Notes: generated by a model from the sequence alone, not told the origin. A DNA stretch of 64,000 nucleotides from Haemaphysalis longicornis (GCA_013339765.2 CM023452.1:157612977-157676976), one strand, 5' to 3'. Shown: positions 20,815 through 32,371, counted from the first letter of the stretch. Numbers and translations: made by a program.

Positions 20815-20900
20815 GACGGGATGACGTGATCTGATAGACGTTGGCTTCATCACGTGAGAGACCCAGGTTTGATTCTGACCACGGGAAGCACTTTTTCTTG
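20815..20900 (+). mobile_element. Degenerate tRNA-like sequence (possible SINE head)
   Basis: The stretch contains a B-box-like GGTTTGATTCTG near 20868 preceded at about the right distance by a TGATCTGATAGACGTTGG stretch in the A-box position. Base pairing of the arms is poor, so this is a decayed tRNA-like head and not a functional tRNA gene. Confidence 0.35.
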
Positions 20901-21334
20901 AGACTCTCGACGTGATTTCACTTCTCATAAGCATAGTTTTGTGAAACACATTCTGTAAAATCTACTTTCTAGCAGTACGTTTTGGTGCGTATTAGACATT
21001 CGACTTATCAGTGAGCCCTAGAAAGCCTAGCTTTAACAAGCAGAAAATACTCATTGCGTGTATTCAAAGCGTATTATAATTCAGCTACGCAACGTAATTG
21101 GGAAATCGTTTCAACTCACTTCAGCGTCTTCTTACAAATGCCAGGCAGCAAATTCAAAATCTTAAATTTCGTTAGGTTAAAAGAGATAGCCACTGGTAAC
21201 CCACTACCCTTCATTCCGACCACAAAATTTGTTATTCAAACAAACAAAAAAAAACGCGGGAAAACAGTGAGGTCATATAGGCAGGAGTGGCTTTTATGCC
21301 AACGCTATAAAGAGCTATCAGTTTGTCAACTACG
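20901..21334. other. Unannotated sequence
   Basis: AT-rich sequence without recognised genes. A frame at 21054-21431 runs into the dispersed repeat that follows. Confidence 0.35.
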
Positions 21335-21505
21335 CCTTATCATTCAAGCGATACGATCAAACCGAACTATAGGCCCACTACCAGCGCCAAGTCGTGGGCA
21401 TGGTATCGAGAAACCGCACAGTCTGTATTAAGTGACGCCATAAAAAATTTTCCCGAGGATTAGTAGGGAGTCGCCACGCTTTTACACGTTTGAATATCTC
21501 GCCTT
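21335..21505 (+). repeat. Dispersed repeat, copy 2 (paired with 10130-10325)
   Basis: This shares GATCAAAC, GAACTA and AGGCCC in the same order and spacing with the copy at 10130, then GGAGTCGCCA and TTTTACACGTTTGA toward the end. The class is unknown. Confidence 0.4.
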
Positions 21506-21595
21506 TTTGTTTGTTTTGTTTGTTTGTTTGTTTGTTTGTTTGTTTGTTTGTTTGTTTGTCTGTTTGTTTGTTTGTTTGTTTGTTTGTTTGTTTGA
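21506..21595 (+). repeat. TTTG tetranucleotide microsatellite
   Basis: About 20 units of TTTG with a few interruptions (TTTTG, TCTG). The apparent valine/cysteine/leucine-rich frame across it is not a gene. Confidence 0.97.
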
Positions 21596-21909
21596 AGTCT
21601 GCGATGAAGTTTGTGTCGTGGTTATTGGGACTACTCAGTCGTTTTAAAAACGAAACTTCTATTTCTTTTCGCGCCTCACTAACCCAGAGCCAGGCAGAAC
21701 TAAGGAGTATCGGGAAGAGGAGGGGGCCCTCGTACCACCCTTATTTCTTCCCTTTTTGTTCATCCATGAAAGGTCAGCACTGAAGCAAAGTGATTTAACG
21801 GTAGCTCAAGCGCATGCGCGTAGTCGTGTTTGTATGTCTAGTATGCATTTGCATTGATCGGATGTCTTTTTAGTCCTGCAAGGGAGAAAGTGACCACCTC
21901 CCTCGGTCT
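21596..21909. other. Unannotated sequence
   Basis: No gene or repeat recognised. The right edge is the GGAGGAGGAGGAATAAA stretch, which is the 3' tail of the LINE fragment on the minus strand. Confidence 0.4.
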
Positions 21910-22400
21910 TTTAAAGCGTTAACTCTTGGAGTTCCCGGAGGAGGAGGAGGAATAAACGTGTATCTGAAGCTGTCAGCCCTGGGGAAGAGTCCTCATTCCA
22001 GGATCCTTGAGTCCGTCCGGCTTCTTGGGCTCGCTGCACCAGCCAAAGCTGGTCGTCAGGGTCCGAGCTGGACAGTGCTCTCTCCCAGTGCTCAGGGGAG
22101 GGGAAAGGCAGGGGGGGGGGGGGTAGATGGGGGTTCTTATCACAGCCCCACATGATATGGTAGAGGGTGCCCGGAGCCTCGCAGAAGCGGCATTGCGAGG
22201 AGTACAGGGTGGGGGCCAGAATGTGGGCTCCAGTGGGGTGGGGAAATGTGTTCGTCTGAATGCCTCGGAGGTGGCGCTCTTGTTCTTTGGTGAGGCGTTT
22301 GTGCGCAGGAGGATATGGCATTCGTTCCAGACGGTAATGCTGAGTGACTTCGTGGAACGACAAGAGAGGGGAGACCTGCCACTGCTCGCGGAGTCAGAGT
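21910..22400 (-). pseudogene. I-clade LINE 3' fragment, copy B
   Basis: The best preserved of three copies. The minus-strand frame (22363-21911) runs from LSFHEVTQHYRLERMPYPP through LTKEQERHLRGIQTNTFPHP to a knuckle CRFCEAPGTLYHIMWGC (CX2CX7HX4C). The end of the fragment is CKNPH-like, followed by a proline/serine-rich tail. In I-clade LINEs this follows RNase H at the end of ORF2 and is thought to bind nucleic acid. The open frame is about 150 codons, but the endonuclease, reverse transcriptase and RNase H parts are absent, so it is a 5'-truncated insertion. The 3' tail is TTTATTCCTCCTCCTCC. Confidence 0.85.
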
Positions 22401-23455
22401 TCTCAAATTACAAAACTGTTGGCTCCTCTCAGGACATCAAATTGTGGACCGCGATCATTGCCAATTAAGTTCATCAATGTTAATCCAATTGCAATCGTAC
22501 GCCAGTTTATTTTACGGGTTTTGCTCTTATTAAGGATAGCATGTATGGCACATTAAGGTACCAGCCGACGCCTTCTAACTACAATACGTCGTCGAAGGGA
22601 AGTGTTCTGTTCCTCTTCCTTATTCAATCCCGACGGCCCGCGGAAGTACGAAACCTTCTTAGTCCAACACAGACAAGGTCATAATCCTCAAATTGTGTGT
22701 AGAACGGTAATTCCTGTAGTTGTTGATTATGATAGTGTTCAATGTTATTAACATTACTAAGATACGGGAGGAAGCTGAGGTTGGGAGTATGATGATGATA
22801 TTAGTAATGAGCCTCCGAGAATGGTGCGTAAATCTAGCCCGACCTTCACGACAAGCCATGCCCAGACGGGATGTGGTGACAAAGATTGCTGGATTTCGGC
22901 GAAGAGCGCAGCCCGCGAAATGACCACAGCGCGTCAGCCACGACCGCAAACACAGCTTTGGCCATGCCGCTTCCGCTACCCGCCTGCCCCCTCTCCCCTT
23001 CACTCGCGGACGTCGTGTGCCGGTGGAACCAGAGCTAGCTAAGGCCTTAGCACTTCGAGTGCGCCTCTAACGGCCGCCGCATGCATAAAATGCCGCTAAA
23101 CATTCGCTGCACGCGCCAGATGCGGCGGCGGCTGAGCCGAGAGTACTTGACTGCGCGGAGGCGGCGTCCCCTAACACGGTATGCAAAGTGCAGCAACACC
23201 ACCTCGATTAAAAAGCCTCTACGCTCCCGTCTGAAGACGCGCACTGTAGGTTTGGCCTAATACAACGGTCTCTCTTTAACATCGTTATCTGTAATGGCTG
23301 TTTCTGGCGTTCGACAATTCAACGCGCAGTAAGGCAAAGCGTTGGTCTCGTGCAAGGGAGTTTTTGAGCTTTATTATTAACTCATGTTCTTTGTTTTTCT
23401 GTACCGGCCACACGTGGCCAAAGCCTGGCATTCATGATAGCAGTGTCGTGTAAGT
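22401..23455. other. Unannotated sequence
   Basis: Nothing could be identified. The part 22900-23230 is GC-rich with frames on both strands lacking domains. Confidence 0.35.
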
Positions 23456-23575
23456 AAATAAATAAATAAATAAAAGTAAATGAATGAATGATTGAATAAA
23501 TGAATGAATGAATGAATGAATGAAAGAATGAATGAATAATAATAATAAATAAATAAATAAATAAATAAATAAGTT
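23456..23575 (+). repeat. AAAT/GAAT tetranucleotide microsatellite
   Basis: An AAAT run is followed by GAAT-type units and a second AAAT run. No gene is present; the tyrosine/phenylalanine-rich frame on the minus strand is an artefact of the repeat. Confidence 0.95.
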
Positions 23576-25146
23576 TTTAAACAGGAAGCTCGGCTTTCCT
23601 TCAATGTGTAGTAGGTGTTGGGTAGAAACGCAGCATCCCTCTACGGGCTTCCGCGAATTTGCGCAATCTTTTCGTTAATAATTGATGCGCATGAGAACTT
23701 GGGTGATCCGTTTGTATGTGCTGCTATCGCTCAACAAGCAGAAGTGCGGTAGACTATAGGATATGCGAGCAAGACACAAAAATAAGTATGCTGCCCAGCG
23801 GTCGTGTGAAAACCGTCCACTTGCGATTCTTGATTTATTAGGAAATACGGCAGGACGTTGTTTCAAGCGCCCCTCGGCGACCACAAGATGGAGACTGCCG
23901 TTGGAATGGCGGATTGTAAGCACCCCCTGCGGAATGTCAGCCGGCGCTTTTTGTATCTTTGGCAAGGTCCTTCGAAAACGAAATATCGAAGTAAGCCGCC
24001 GTTGGGGCCTCGCGAACTGTCGCAGTGCGGCGGAAAAAGTTTAAGCGGGCTGCTAAGCTCTTCACTCGAAAAGGAATGGAAGAAAGAACTCGCAGAAAAC
24101 TCCCGGCACTTTCAGCGTGCCGGGAGTTACCTTTGCGGCGCATACGCTTTTGGCAGGCGCAAAGTTTCTAAGCTCGTCATTTCGCTGTTCTTTGTTGAAA
24201 CCTACTGCTATGTCATTGCATGTTTTTTTATCCTTGTTTCCCCGCATTTTGTTTTCTCCAACTTATGCATCTTTCTCGCCTTCTTAACGCTTGACACACC
24301 TCGTTTTCACGAGCTTTCGTTTAGGTGGCCTCGCCGCTTAGATTTGCCGTGAAGCCACCTTTTTAACCTCCCAGGCATTCCGCAATGACACTTTTCCAAA
24401 TGCCCAACCATGTTCTTTTCAACACGCGCGTCACTTTGCCTAAAAACGAGAAGTTCTGAAAAATTGAAGAAACACACGCGAAGAAACATAGGCGAACCCC
24501 TCCTTTCCCCCCCTCCCCAGGGTCTTCACAGTAAAACTCAAAATAAGAACCATGCGGATACGCAGTAAAAACTAAAAAAAAAACTGGGGTTACGCAGTAA
24601 GAACTGTGGTTTAAAAAAAAGAAAGTATGAAGGTGCCGGGGCCGTCGTAGAAAAGCGCGCTGCGTTTGAAGTCGAGAAAAAGCCCGCTCTTGGAGACTTC
24701 TTTCGACTTAAAATTTGTCAAATGCGGTGAGGCAGCCAGGCGAATAAAAAATGGCGGCACTTTGTTTCTGAGCGCGGGTTGGGGTGGAGTACTTGCGTGA
24801 ATACGAACCATCTGTATGCCTGAAACATTTCAAAAATTGGCTGCTTCGCAATCGATGTACATTTTGTTATGTTTGAGGGGACTCATCTAGGGGAAACCCG
24901 GAGCAACCGGCGGCAGAACCCAGATTCGAAATAAAACAAGAGCAAGAGCTCAAGATATTTGGAGATATTCATTAGAGGTCACAGGTTCTGCGGCGATTTC
25001 GGTGTTCTACACCCATTTGTGACACTTTCCAAAACTGGTGTTTGTGGGATGGGCATATTCCGGGCGTAACGAACCTCTTAATTGTCTTTGTGGAAATATA
25101 GAATGTAAGTAACCTATATTGATACTATTGAAATTGGCCACATAAA
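23576..25146. other. Unannotated sequence
   Basis: Open frames (for example 23858-24352, 164 codons) lack recognised domains. Short direct repeats of TACGCAGTAA occur near 24558 and 24592. No element edges were found. Confidence 0.35.
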
Positions 25147-25761
25147 AAAAATTAGCAGTGGCTTAGCTCGACTATGCCAGGATATACGTAGCGTGAGCTA
25201 AGGTTCAGCTGGTTATTCGTAGGTTTCCTGGTAGACTAGGATTATCTGATTATCATGCTTACTGCTGCCATAACGATTTCCAATTCCATCCAGTCCAATG
25301 CAATCCATTCCAGTCCAGTCCAGTCCAGTCCAGTCCAGTCCAGTCTAGTCCAGTCCAGCGCAGTCCACTCACTGCTGCTCACACATGCGCTGCACGGCAC
25401 TCCATCAGCCACGCGAAACGGCTATCAAGCGGCTCTGGCGCACCGTCAAACTTGGCTACTGCGCAACGGAGGCGCACAGCTGGGCACGCTCTGATGTCAG
25501 TGCGTCTACCGCGGCTATGACGTCACTTCTCTGGAATACGCAGACCGGTGAATGTGAAGACCCCATTCTCTACACACCCGTATCCCCATTGGATTGGATT
25601 TCAAATCCAATACAATACAGTTCCAATTTAATCCAATCCAAATCCAATTCAATTCAACCCAATCCAATCCAATCCAATGCTCCTCGTGCTTGCCTAGCAC
25701 GGCCCTTCAAGGTGCACGCGAAACTGCTCAACCTCGGCGGGTGTAGCTTACGCTACAAAAA
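25147..25761 (+). repeat. CCAGT/CCAAT-rich interspersed repeat, copy R1
   Basis: This is one of three copies of an unnamed family (others at 47396-47928 and 47928-50731, the last interrupted). It starts AGCAGTGGCTTAGCTCG, which contains an A-box-like TGGCTTAGCTCG (25159-25170), and has a weak B-box-like AAGGTTCAGCTGG near 25200. The interior has CCAGT pentamers (about 25310-25360) and AATCC/CCAAT runs (about 25600-25680). Near the 3' end a hairpin TGTAGC-TTAC-GCTACA (25742-25757) precedes a short A tail. It has no coding frame. It could be a SINE-like element; the pol III signals are weak. Confidence 0.7.
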
Positions 25762-26284
25762 TTCGGGTCGCCGTACCATCCGAACGTGTGGAGTAACGAG
25801 AATGAGCGTGCGAAAGCCCGTGGTCTCACTTTACGGTCGATTGCCGCTGACTCAGCACCTCAAAACGAGGACCCTCCCTTCGGGTGACGAACCAAGCACA
25901 TTCTAGGAAATCATCGCTCATTATAAGCTCGGTCCCAACACCTATGTAGCGTCGGAGAAATAGCTCAGCAAAATCGAAGAAGTTACGTGGAGGAAATCGC
26001 AAACCGGGGTGTTTCCCATCCTTTAATAGCACAGTATATGGCATCCGGAAATCTTTGATCCTAGATGTACGCAGCTGCAATAACATTGCAGACGTAGTAC
26101 ACATGGTCTGGACCTCCCCTTTCTATAACGACCCGAATACAAATGTAGAATCTTTGGAGTTCTTATCACTCAACTACAAGGCAGAAAAGCAACGCTAAGT
26201 AATCGGTCTCGCCCTGACCGCCGCCCAGTCCCACGGGATTCCAGCCGACGGCTTAAAGCTTACGGGCTCTTTGCTCAGGCCCTT
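25762..26284. other. Unannotated sequence
   Basis: No gene or repeat recognised between the repeat copy and the left target duplication of the next SINE (26285-26296). Confidence 0.4.
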
Positions 26285-26296
26285 TCCCCGGAATTT

Positions 26297-26542
26297 GATT
26301 TGATTGATTTGATGTGTAGGGTTTAACGCACCGACGCAACGCAGGCGACGAGGCGCGCCGTAGTGGAGGGCTCCGGATTAATTTTGACCACCTGGGGATC
26401 TTTAACGTGCGCCGAAATCTCGTACACACGAGCATTTTTGCGTTTCGCCTCCATCAGAAAAGCGACCGCCGCGGCCGGGAATCGAACCCGCGACCTTGAG
26501 CTCAGCAGCGCAACGCCTTAGCCACTGAGCCACCGCGGCGGG
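26297..26542 (-). mobile_element. Ruka-like SINE, copy 4
   Basis: A complete minus-strand copy with 5' end CCCGCCGCGGTGGC, A box, B box GGTTCGATTCC, conserved body and an ATCAAATCAATCAAATC tail. The exact 12-bp duplication TCCCCGGAATTT flanks it (26285-26296 and 26543-26554). It is close to copy 3 in sequence. Confidence 0.95.
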
Positions 26543-26555
26543 TCCCCGGAATTTC

Positions 26556-26600
26556 TTCTCTCTCTTCATCTCTCTCTCTCATCTCTTCTCTCTCTCCTCT

Positions 26601-26637
<37 letters not shown>

Positions 26638-26647
26638 CTCTCTCTCC
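26556..26647 (+). repeat. CT-rich microsatellite
   Basis: TCTC runs with CATC and TATC interruptions directly follow the right target duplication of SINE copy 4. The arginine/glutamate-rich minus-strand frame is an artefact of the repeat. Confidence 0.95.
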
Positions 26648-26822
26648 AATTCTGATTAGGAGCTTTGAAAGCGGAAACATTACGGCTTCCTTTGGCGATG
26701 CTTATCAAAGATTTTTTTCACTGCTTCGTCGTGTTCGCGCATCTTTTTCATATCTATTGCGTCGTCTCTGAAGGCCGGGAGGATAAGATCAATGTCCTAT
26801 ACCAGCTCAAATGGGTGTTTTT

Positions 26823-27098
26823 TAACACGAAAGCGTTTTATTCCGGGATTCACGAATGTTTCACTTACGTCATATCCCTCACAGAAGTGACGCCAGTACA
26901 ACTAAGCCAAATGACTGTAAAGGGTGCACCCCTGCAGACAGGATCTTCTTGCGGGGAAGCAACTTTTAGTACTAGAGATTGCGTTATACTTCGGGTTCTC
27001 CGTTTTCGCGTTTTATATCATAACACGACAGTATTTTATGCCGGTATACACCAAGATTTCACTGACGTCTATCCATCACGGAAATGACGCCAGTACAC
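26823..27098 (+). repeat. Diverged direct repeat pair, 198-bp spacing
   Basis: The segments 26823-26900 and 27021-27098 are homologous. Both begin TAACACGA, share TTTTAT.CCGG, TTTCACT.ACGTC and end in TGACGCCAGTACA. The divergence is substantial but the order of motifs is kept. It may be part of a larger tick repeat. The region 27100-27800 after it has no gene that I recognise. Confidence 0.65.
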
Positions 27099-27804
27099 CA
27101 TTGCTGAAGCGACCCGCCAGCAGGACCGTCGCTGGCAAGCCCCACCCACAAACAGCCACCGACCCGGAAATCATACTCAGCTGCAGATTTCGCTGCACAT
27201 TTCACTTTCGTATTTTACCGATTCCTATGACAAAGGAATTAAAGACAGTTTTTTATTCATTTCCTACAGCAGCGGCCATTTTCTTCACCCAGAAACACAG
27301 AAAACGCCATTATCCGCCGAATAGAGTCTTTCTCCAGGGAAAAACGCGAGAATAAAATGACTGCTTCTTATCTTACCCGGCGAAAAAGCTGTAAAATCGA
27401 GAAACACGGCTATAGAGCCACATATCAAGCAGAAATGTTATGGGAGGTTGTTACTGCGGTTTGAGAATGTGTTTCCTTTTAAAAAAAAACAGTTCCGAAT
27501 AAGACAAATCGAAACAAAGGCTGGTGTTACAGCGCAAAACTACGAGCATAACTAGAAGTACGGAGTTTATTGTGCTTTTTTTCTGTGCTATTTTGGAAAC
27601 CACGACGCCCTGCTACGCGAACATTTTCCCGCCGTGCACCGCGCTGAAACAGGTGTTTCCGGCGGCGCCGTTGATCCACCGGTGTCATCGCCACCATTTT
27701 AGCGTGCACAAAATTTCGGAGCCACCCATGCACGGAACGCGCGCTCACCATTATTCGACGATTCCGGGTCTAAAGTACCAACGACACAAAAGATGCAACA
27801 GTGA
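27099..27804. other. Unannotated sequence
   Basis: A frame at 26924-27355 and others have no recognised domain. Nothing else can be supported. Confidence 0.35.
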
Positions 27805-28175
27805 ATCTTCCCTCTCGGTTGGTCTTTCATCTCGTTGGATATACAGGCGCTATTAGGTCTTCTACATCGGTGGATCTTTCGTCTCGGTCGATATTCAGGT
27901 TGAATTGGATCATACCTCTCAAAGGATCTCCCACATCAGTGGATATTCAGGCTCACTTGTATCGGCCGTCTCGGTGGATCTTTCGTTTCGCTGATCACGA
28001 CACCGATTGGATCTTCCGACTCGGTGGAAATTGCGGCCACAAGCGTTCTGAGGATACGTCAGTGGCCTCAGAACGCATTCACGTCAATGAATATTCAAGC
28101 TCACTTGTATTTTCCGTCTCGGTGGATCTTTCGTTTCGCTGATGTCGTCAAAGATTTTCCGATTCGGTGGACAAT
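27805..28175 (+). repeat. Degenerate tandem repeat with TCGGTGGATCTTTCG motif
   Basis: The motif TCGGTGGATCTTTCGT recurs with variation (near 27870, 27971 and 28121). A longer unit beginning CTCACTTGTAT and ending TTTCGCTGAT is found twice about 150 bp apart. One frame (27801-28142) stays open and repeats SVDLSSRS/SVDLSFR-like residues, but other frames are also open in part and there is no domain, so a gene is not supported. A GCCACAAGCGTTCTGAGG string occurs near 28033 and again near 28290, across the GAAA microsatellite. Confidence 0.6.
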
Positions 28176-28204
28176 CAGGCCAGAGGCGTTCTTTGTGAAG
28201 ACCA

Positions 28205-28207
28205 ATA

Positions 28208-28239
<32 letters not shown>

Positions 28240-28250
28240 AGAAAGAAAGA

Positions 28251-28283
<33 letters not shown>

Positions 28284-28285
28284 AA
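28205..28285 (+). repeat. GAAA tetranucleotide microsatellite
   Basis: GAAA units with small interruptions. Lysine-rich and phenylalanine-rich frames on the two strands are artefacts. Confidence 0.96.
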
Positions 28286-28389
28286 TTCTTGCCACAAGCG
28301 TTCTGAGGCCGCCTTGGTGTTTCAATCCCACCTGATCGTCCGCACACTGGCCCATCCGCATTGTACGCTCGCATCAAGAGTTTCATAAA

Positions 28390-28606
28390 TGTATTATTTC
28401 GGTTTTAACGCACCGAAGCATCAACATGGCTATCAGCACAGCTAATAAAATTTTCACTACATGGTGATACTTACGTTCGCCTAAATTTCGACACACAGGT
28501 ATTGTGGCTATTCGCCTCCGTCCCAAAAGGGGACACCGCAGCCGGGTTCCACCCCTGGTCCCTGAACTCGGCAGCAAAACGTCGTAGCCATTGAACAATC
28601 TAGGAT
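28390..28606 (-). mobile_element. Old, diverged Ruka-like SINE, copy 5
   Basis: The block aligns end to end with the younger SINEs on the minus strand: CGGTTTTAACGCACCGA near 28400, TTCGCCTCCGTC near 28511, CCGCAGCCGGG near 28536, then the tRNA-like head to TAGCCATTGAACAATC. The B-box region has several substitutions and no target duplication remains. It is an older insertion, or belongs to a related subfamily with a different 3' half. Confidence 0.65.
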
Positions 28607-30616
28607 GGTAACTTTCGGGAACGGAGCGCCGTTGAACCGTGATACGAGGCACGCGGCCGCTTGTGACATGGCGCAGTGACGCACCCGGATTGGGGCTTTC
28701 CTCCTCTCTCACCGGCAACGCGTGAGGCCAAAGGCGTGGATTTCTTCGGCGAGCACGCGTCCCATCCCGCTAAAGTAACAAATACAGGATTAACTGCCTC
28801 TACAAGCACTGTTGCTATCCTGTAAGAGTGGGTTTCGCTATTCAGAAATGAATTTAAGGCGCCCTCCTGCTACCGCACATGACATGTTGGAGCGCGGTCC
28901 AAGACACATGGTGATATGGTTAGCAGGCTGCGTTGTCAGAGCATGCTAACCATATTAGCTAGGTTGGTAAAAAAATGGTTTTGAAAAAGGAATGGTAAAA
29001 GAAGAACAAAAAAGAAGCCTTTCTTTCTTCCTAATCGGAAACCTGTGGTCAGCTCGGACGGCCGTCTCCTCCATCACGGCGCATATTCTGCTGCGTTTCA
29101 GGAAGTGATCACGTGATCCACGAACGCACGGTGGCGCGCGCTACTCTGCCGTTACCTCACAGCGAGTAGGCGCTGCCGACCAGCGTGTTGTTGGAAATGG
29201 TGTTTGAACCTCCCGCGCAAATGTCATGTGGTTTGGATAGGCCAAGAACGGGGGAGAAGCAGCTGGCGAAAGTGTTACTGGGAGACCGCTCCTTCGCAGA
29301 GACGCATGGCGAAAATGTGAGGGGGAGGCAGTGAGAGAGATGCGCCATAGCAGAGAGTTCCCCCTCCCTCACACTTTCGCCACACTTCCCTCTGCCGTTT
29401 TCTTTTGGTCTTTGCTCGCTCGGTTACAACGCCGTTGCCGTCGCCGCCGCCAAACCTTAGTAGCGTCCGCCAAACTGCTGCGCACTAAAAACAACAGCAA
29501 AGGAAGCATATGGCGCTTCGCATTGTCTAAGTGGCGTCATGAACAACACAAACGCAAAATAAAAAGCGCCGACAACTGCTTTCGGCTAGTTGGAGCCGCA
29601 AGGATCCCTATAAGTCCGTTCGGTAGCTTGAAAAGAAGACAACGCACACGACTGTACTATGAGTGCTAGTACATTTGTATCAGCTTTCTTGAATCTTGCC
29701 TTCTTTTTTGTTACAGGTATTGTTTGGAAGGATCGCATTAGTACCTGGCCTTTAGAAGATGTACTTCCAGAATTTTTTCGATTCATTATTTTTCGTTCGC
29801 CCACAGGATCGCCCACAGCCCGCTGTAGCAAAATAAATTTATTTATTCATTCACATAGATATATTAACCGGGTGCAACATGAGTTCCCCTGCGTGTTAAG
29901 CACTGGTTGATATCGAATTAAGAAATCGCCAATCATTTCTTGAAACGAAAGCTTGCACTGCGGCATGTTTATACAAAAACAGGGGCGCTCTCAGCGCCGT
30001 TTGTACAGCGGATAGTGCATAAAAAACCATTGATGCTATTGTGGCGCTGTTAGTGTTTTTTTACCTTTTGCACTTCCAGGGCATGGATGGTGAATACAAC
30101 AGCCCTATGTCGATAGACTGCTTGGCACCGAAGTAAAGCTATTCCGCCTCCCATCTTTCAAGGTAAACGCAGATATCTGCTACAACTTTTCCTTTATTTT
30201 ATTACCTCTCCCATGGTGCCGCTACTGCCTTTGTATAATTGGGAATCCGAAAACTTGTGAATATTTTTGGCGAAAACAACGTCTTTTGGAAGCGGAACGA
30301 AGTTGAGCGATTCATCCATAGCTAATTCTTTTATCTCAGACAGTGACGTTCATACTCTTTGTGGGGCAATTATTAAGAAGTGGTGGCTCTAAAGGCCGCA
30401 AAAAAAAACAAAAACCAGACACTGCTTGCGAACACCGCTGAATAGCGCCGCTGATACTGCTTTGCTGGCTGTATGTTCGCCAATGCTGCATTGTATTATC
30501 GAAGGCAACGTAATGTAAAGCGAGTTTCACAGTCATCGCGCGTTCGTGTGACCGTACGTATACTCGCAAGCGCTGTAGTGTCTGCCGGAAGTCATCACCC
30601 GAGAAGAAGAATCCTG
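28607..30616. other. Unannotated sequence
   Basis: No recognised gene. A frame at 29331-29669 and its minus-strand counterparts have no domain. Short simple stretches occur, but no element boundaries were found. Confidence 0.35.
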
Positions 30617-30834
30617 CATCTCCACGCCGTGGATGATGCCGAGGGTGCGAAGCACTGGGACGCAAGTTGTGTGTATTGTGTGGATGAGTGTTATAGTCCA
30701 TCAATGATGATGCACTCAAAGTTTATTAAATGGTTTGGGGTTCAGTAAGTGCACTGTAAATTACAAACTCCACACGCAAGACAACTTGCGTCCCAGAGCT
30801 TCCCACCGTCGGCCTCATTCACGGCGTGGAGATG
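30617..30834. repeat. Inverted repeat with 65-69-bp arms
   Basis: Arm 1 (30617-30685) contains CATCTCCACGCCGTG, GAGGGTGCGAAGC and CTGGGACGCAAGTTGT. Arm 2 (30769-30834) carries the reverse complement of the same series with a few substitutions. The spacer is about 83 bp. It may be two oppositely oriented fragments of one retroelement or a hairpin-forming unit. No coding content is visible. Confidence 0.75.
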
Positions 30835-32331
30835 GCGTGATTTATTAACCCCAAAATGAAACGAAGTGAAACAACGGTCCTATGAGTGTTTTGAATGTGT
30901 CTTGTGTTTGCGCGTAGCGCCCTCTCGTGTATCTTGCTCTACTCGTGTTTGTGCGTAGTGCTCTCTGGTGTAGCTCGCTGTGTCTTGGGGAGACCACCGT
31001 CGGACGGCGGACGGACATGCGAGGGTGTTTTAAGGTTATACCATTTTTATACCAATTATAAGGTTATACCATGTTAACGTTTCTATAGCATTTTTCTCTT
31101 CTTTTTCCCTCTTTTTGTGACAGTGACGAGGCGGCAAGAATACAACTTTAAAGAAAAGATGACCGCCAGTCAGCGACCCGTGTTCTCTAACGGTATACAT
31201 GGTATGGACAGACATGGCTTCTCAACCCCAGCGGCGTCCCATTCAATTACAGGCGACGCTGGGACACACGTTGTCCTTTCACCACTCTGCCCATTCATTC
31301 CTCCTTTCCCAAATCGTCTTCACAGAACTTTTCTCGAAGCAAACAAACAGGATCACGTAAACATGTAAGCAACACAGCTCCTTTCAATGAGCACGTCACT
31401 GCTGCTGCTGGCTCGGTTGACCCTGGGCTTTCCGGCGGGGTAATATGGTTTCCGCCAGACCGGACAACCATCCATCTTCCACAGTGGAAAAAGCTCCAAC
31501 GCACAAAGGCCTGTCGATTCTCTTCCGCTCCTTGGCTCATCCTTCCTCGCGTCCAGCTAATTTCACGGATAACACTGACACAGGCGTTCCAAACTCCGAA
31601 TCGCCTTGCCTCCTTTTTTTATGTGGCCCCCCTAGTGGGATCTCTCTTTCTTCCTTCGTATTTCGTTTTAAACAGCGGTTCTTTGTTGAGGGAAGTAATG
31701 ACAAAAAGGTTAGCTCGTTTCTGGCTTCTTTCAAGTCTTTCTGTAATAACACGGCCACACGCGACAAGAAATTGAAAAGCGGCTGTGCGCGTTTGCTTTT
31801 CCCGCTCAGTTGCGGTTCAAACACGAACATCCCGCAATATCGGGTGACGGTCAGCGGGAACAAAAGGACGATACATCTTACGCTGTACTCGAGCATCCCT
31901 TTCATAGTTATTTTACCTTGTGGCTTCCTCAAAACCTCCCTTTTCCGGTCACGAGACATCTGACGGTAAGAGAGCTCTTGCTTTCACCGTATTTTTGTTC
32001 GTTATGTGATGTTGACGATCAGCTTCCATCGTGGCTGCCCCCGTGGGATAGCCGCCAAATAGATCTCCGTGGGGAGCAAACACTTATAGCTAACGCACTT
32101 ATTTCTTATAATACGTCGTTTGAAAACGCAGCTGGAAGATCCGGTGAAAATGTCGGGTTTATAATAAAGCTTTGAGCCTGAGGCGGAAATATTGAGGGAT
32201 ATAGCGAATCGGCATTGTTCGTGCGATTTGCATAGCGTCTTTATGCCACTACTGTACTAGGACTTTGCGGTCCTTTAAGGCGGACAAAATAACAGCACGA
32301 GCTGTTTCGTCGACCTCAATATTCCCGTTGC
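30835..32331. other. Unannotated sequence
   Basis: Frames at 31445-31963 (plus) and 31537-31959 (minus) overlap almost completely and mirror each other; neither has a recognised domain. No repeat was identified. Confidence 0.35.
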
Positions 32332-32371
32332 GTCCGTCCATCCGTCCGTTCGTCCGTCCGTCCGTCTATCT

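Noticed and set aside
21490..21783. A cysteine/valine-rich membrane protein
   Set aside because: The frame is the TTTG microsatellite read through, followed by unrelated sequence.
26502..26708. An arginine/glutamate-rich protein
   Set aside because: It is the CT-rich microsatellite read on the minus strand and the SINE head.
31445..31963. 172-codon plus-strand frame mirrored by a 140-codon minus-strand frame
   Set aside because: Nearly complete antisense overlap and no recognised family. Neither can be preferred.
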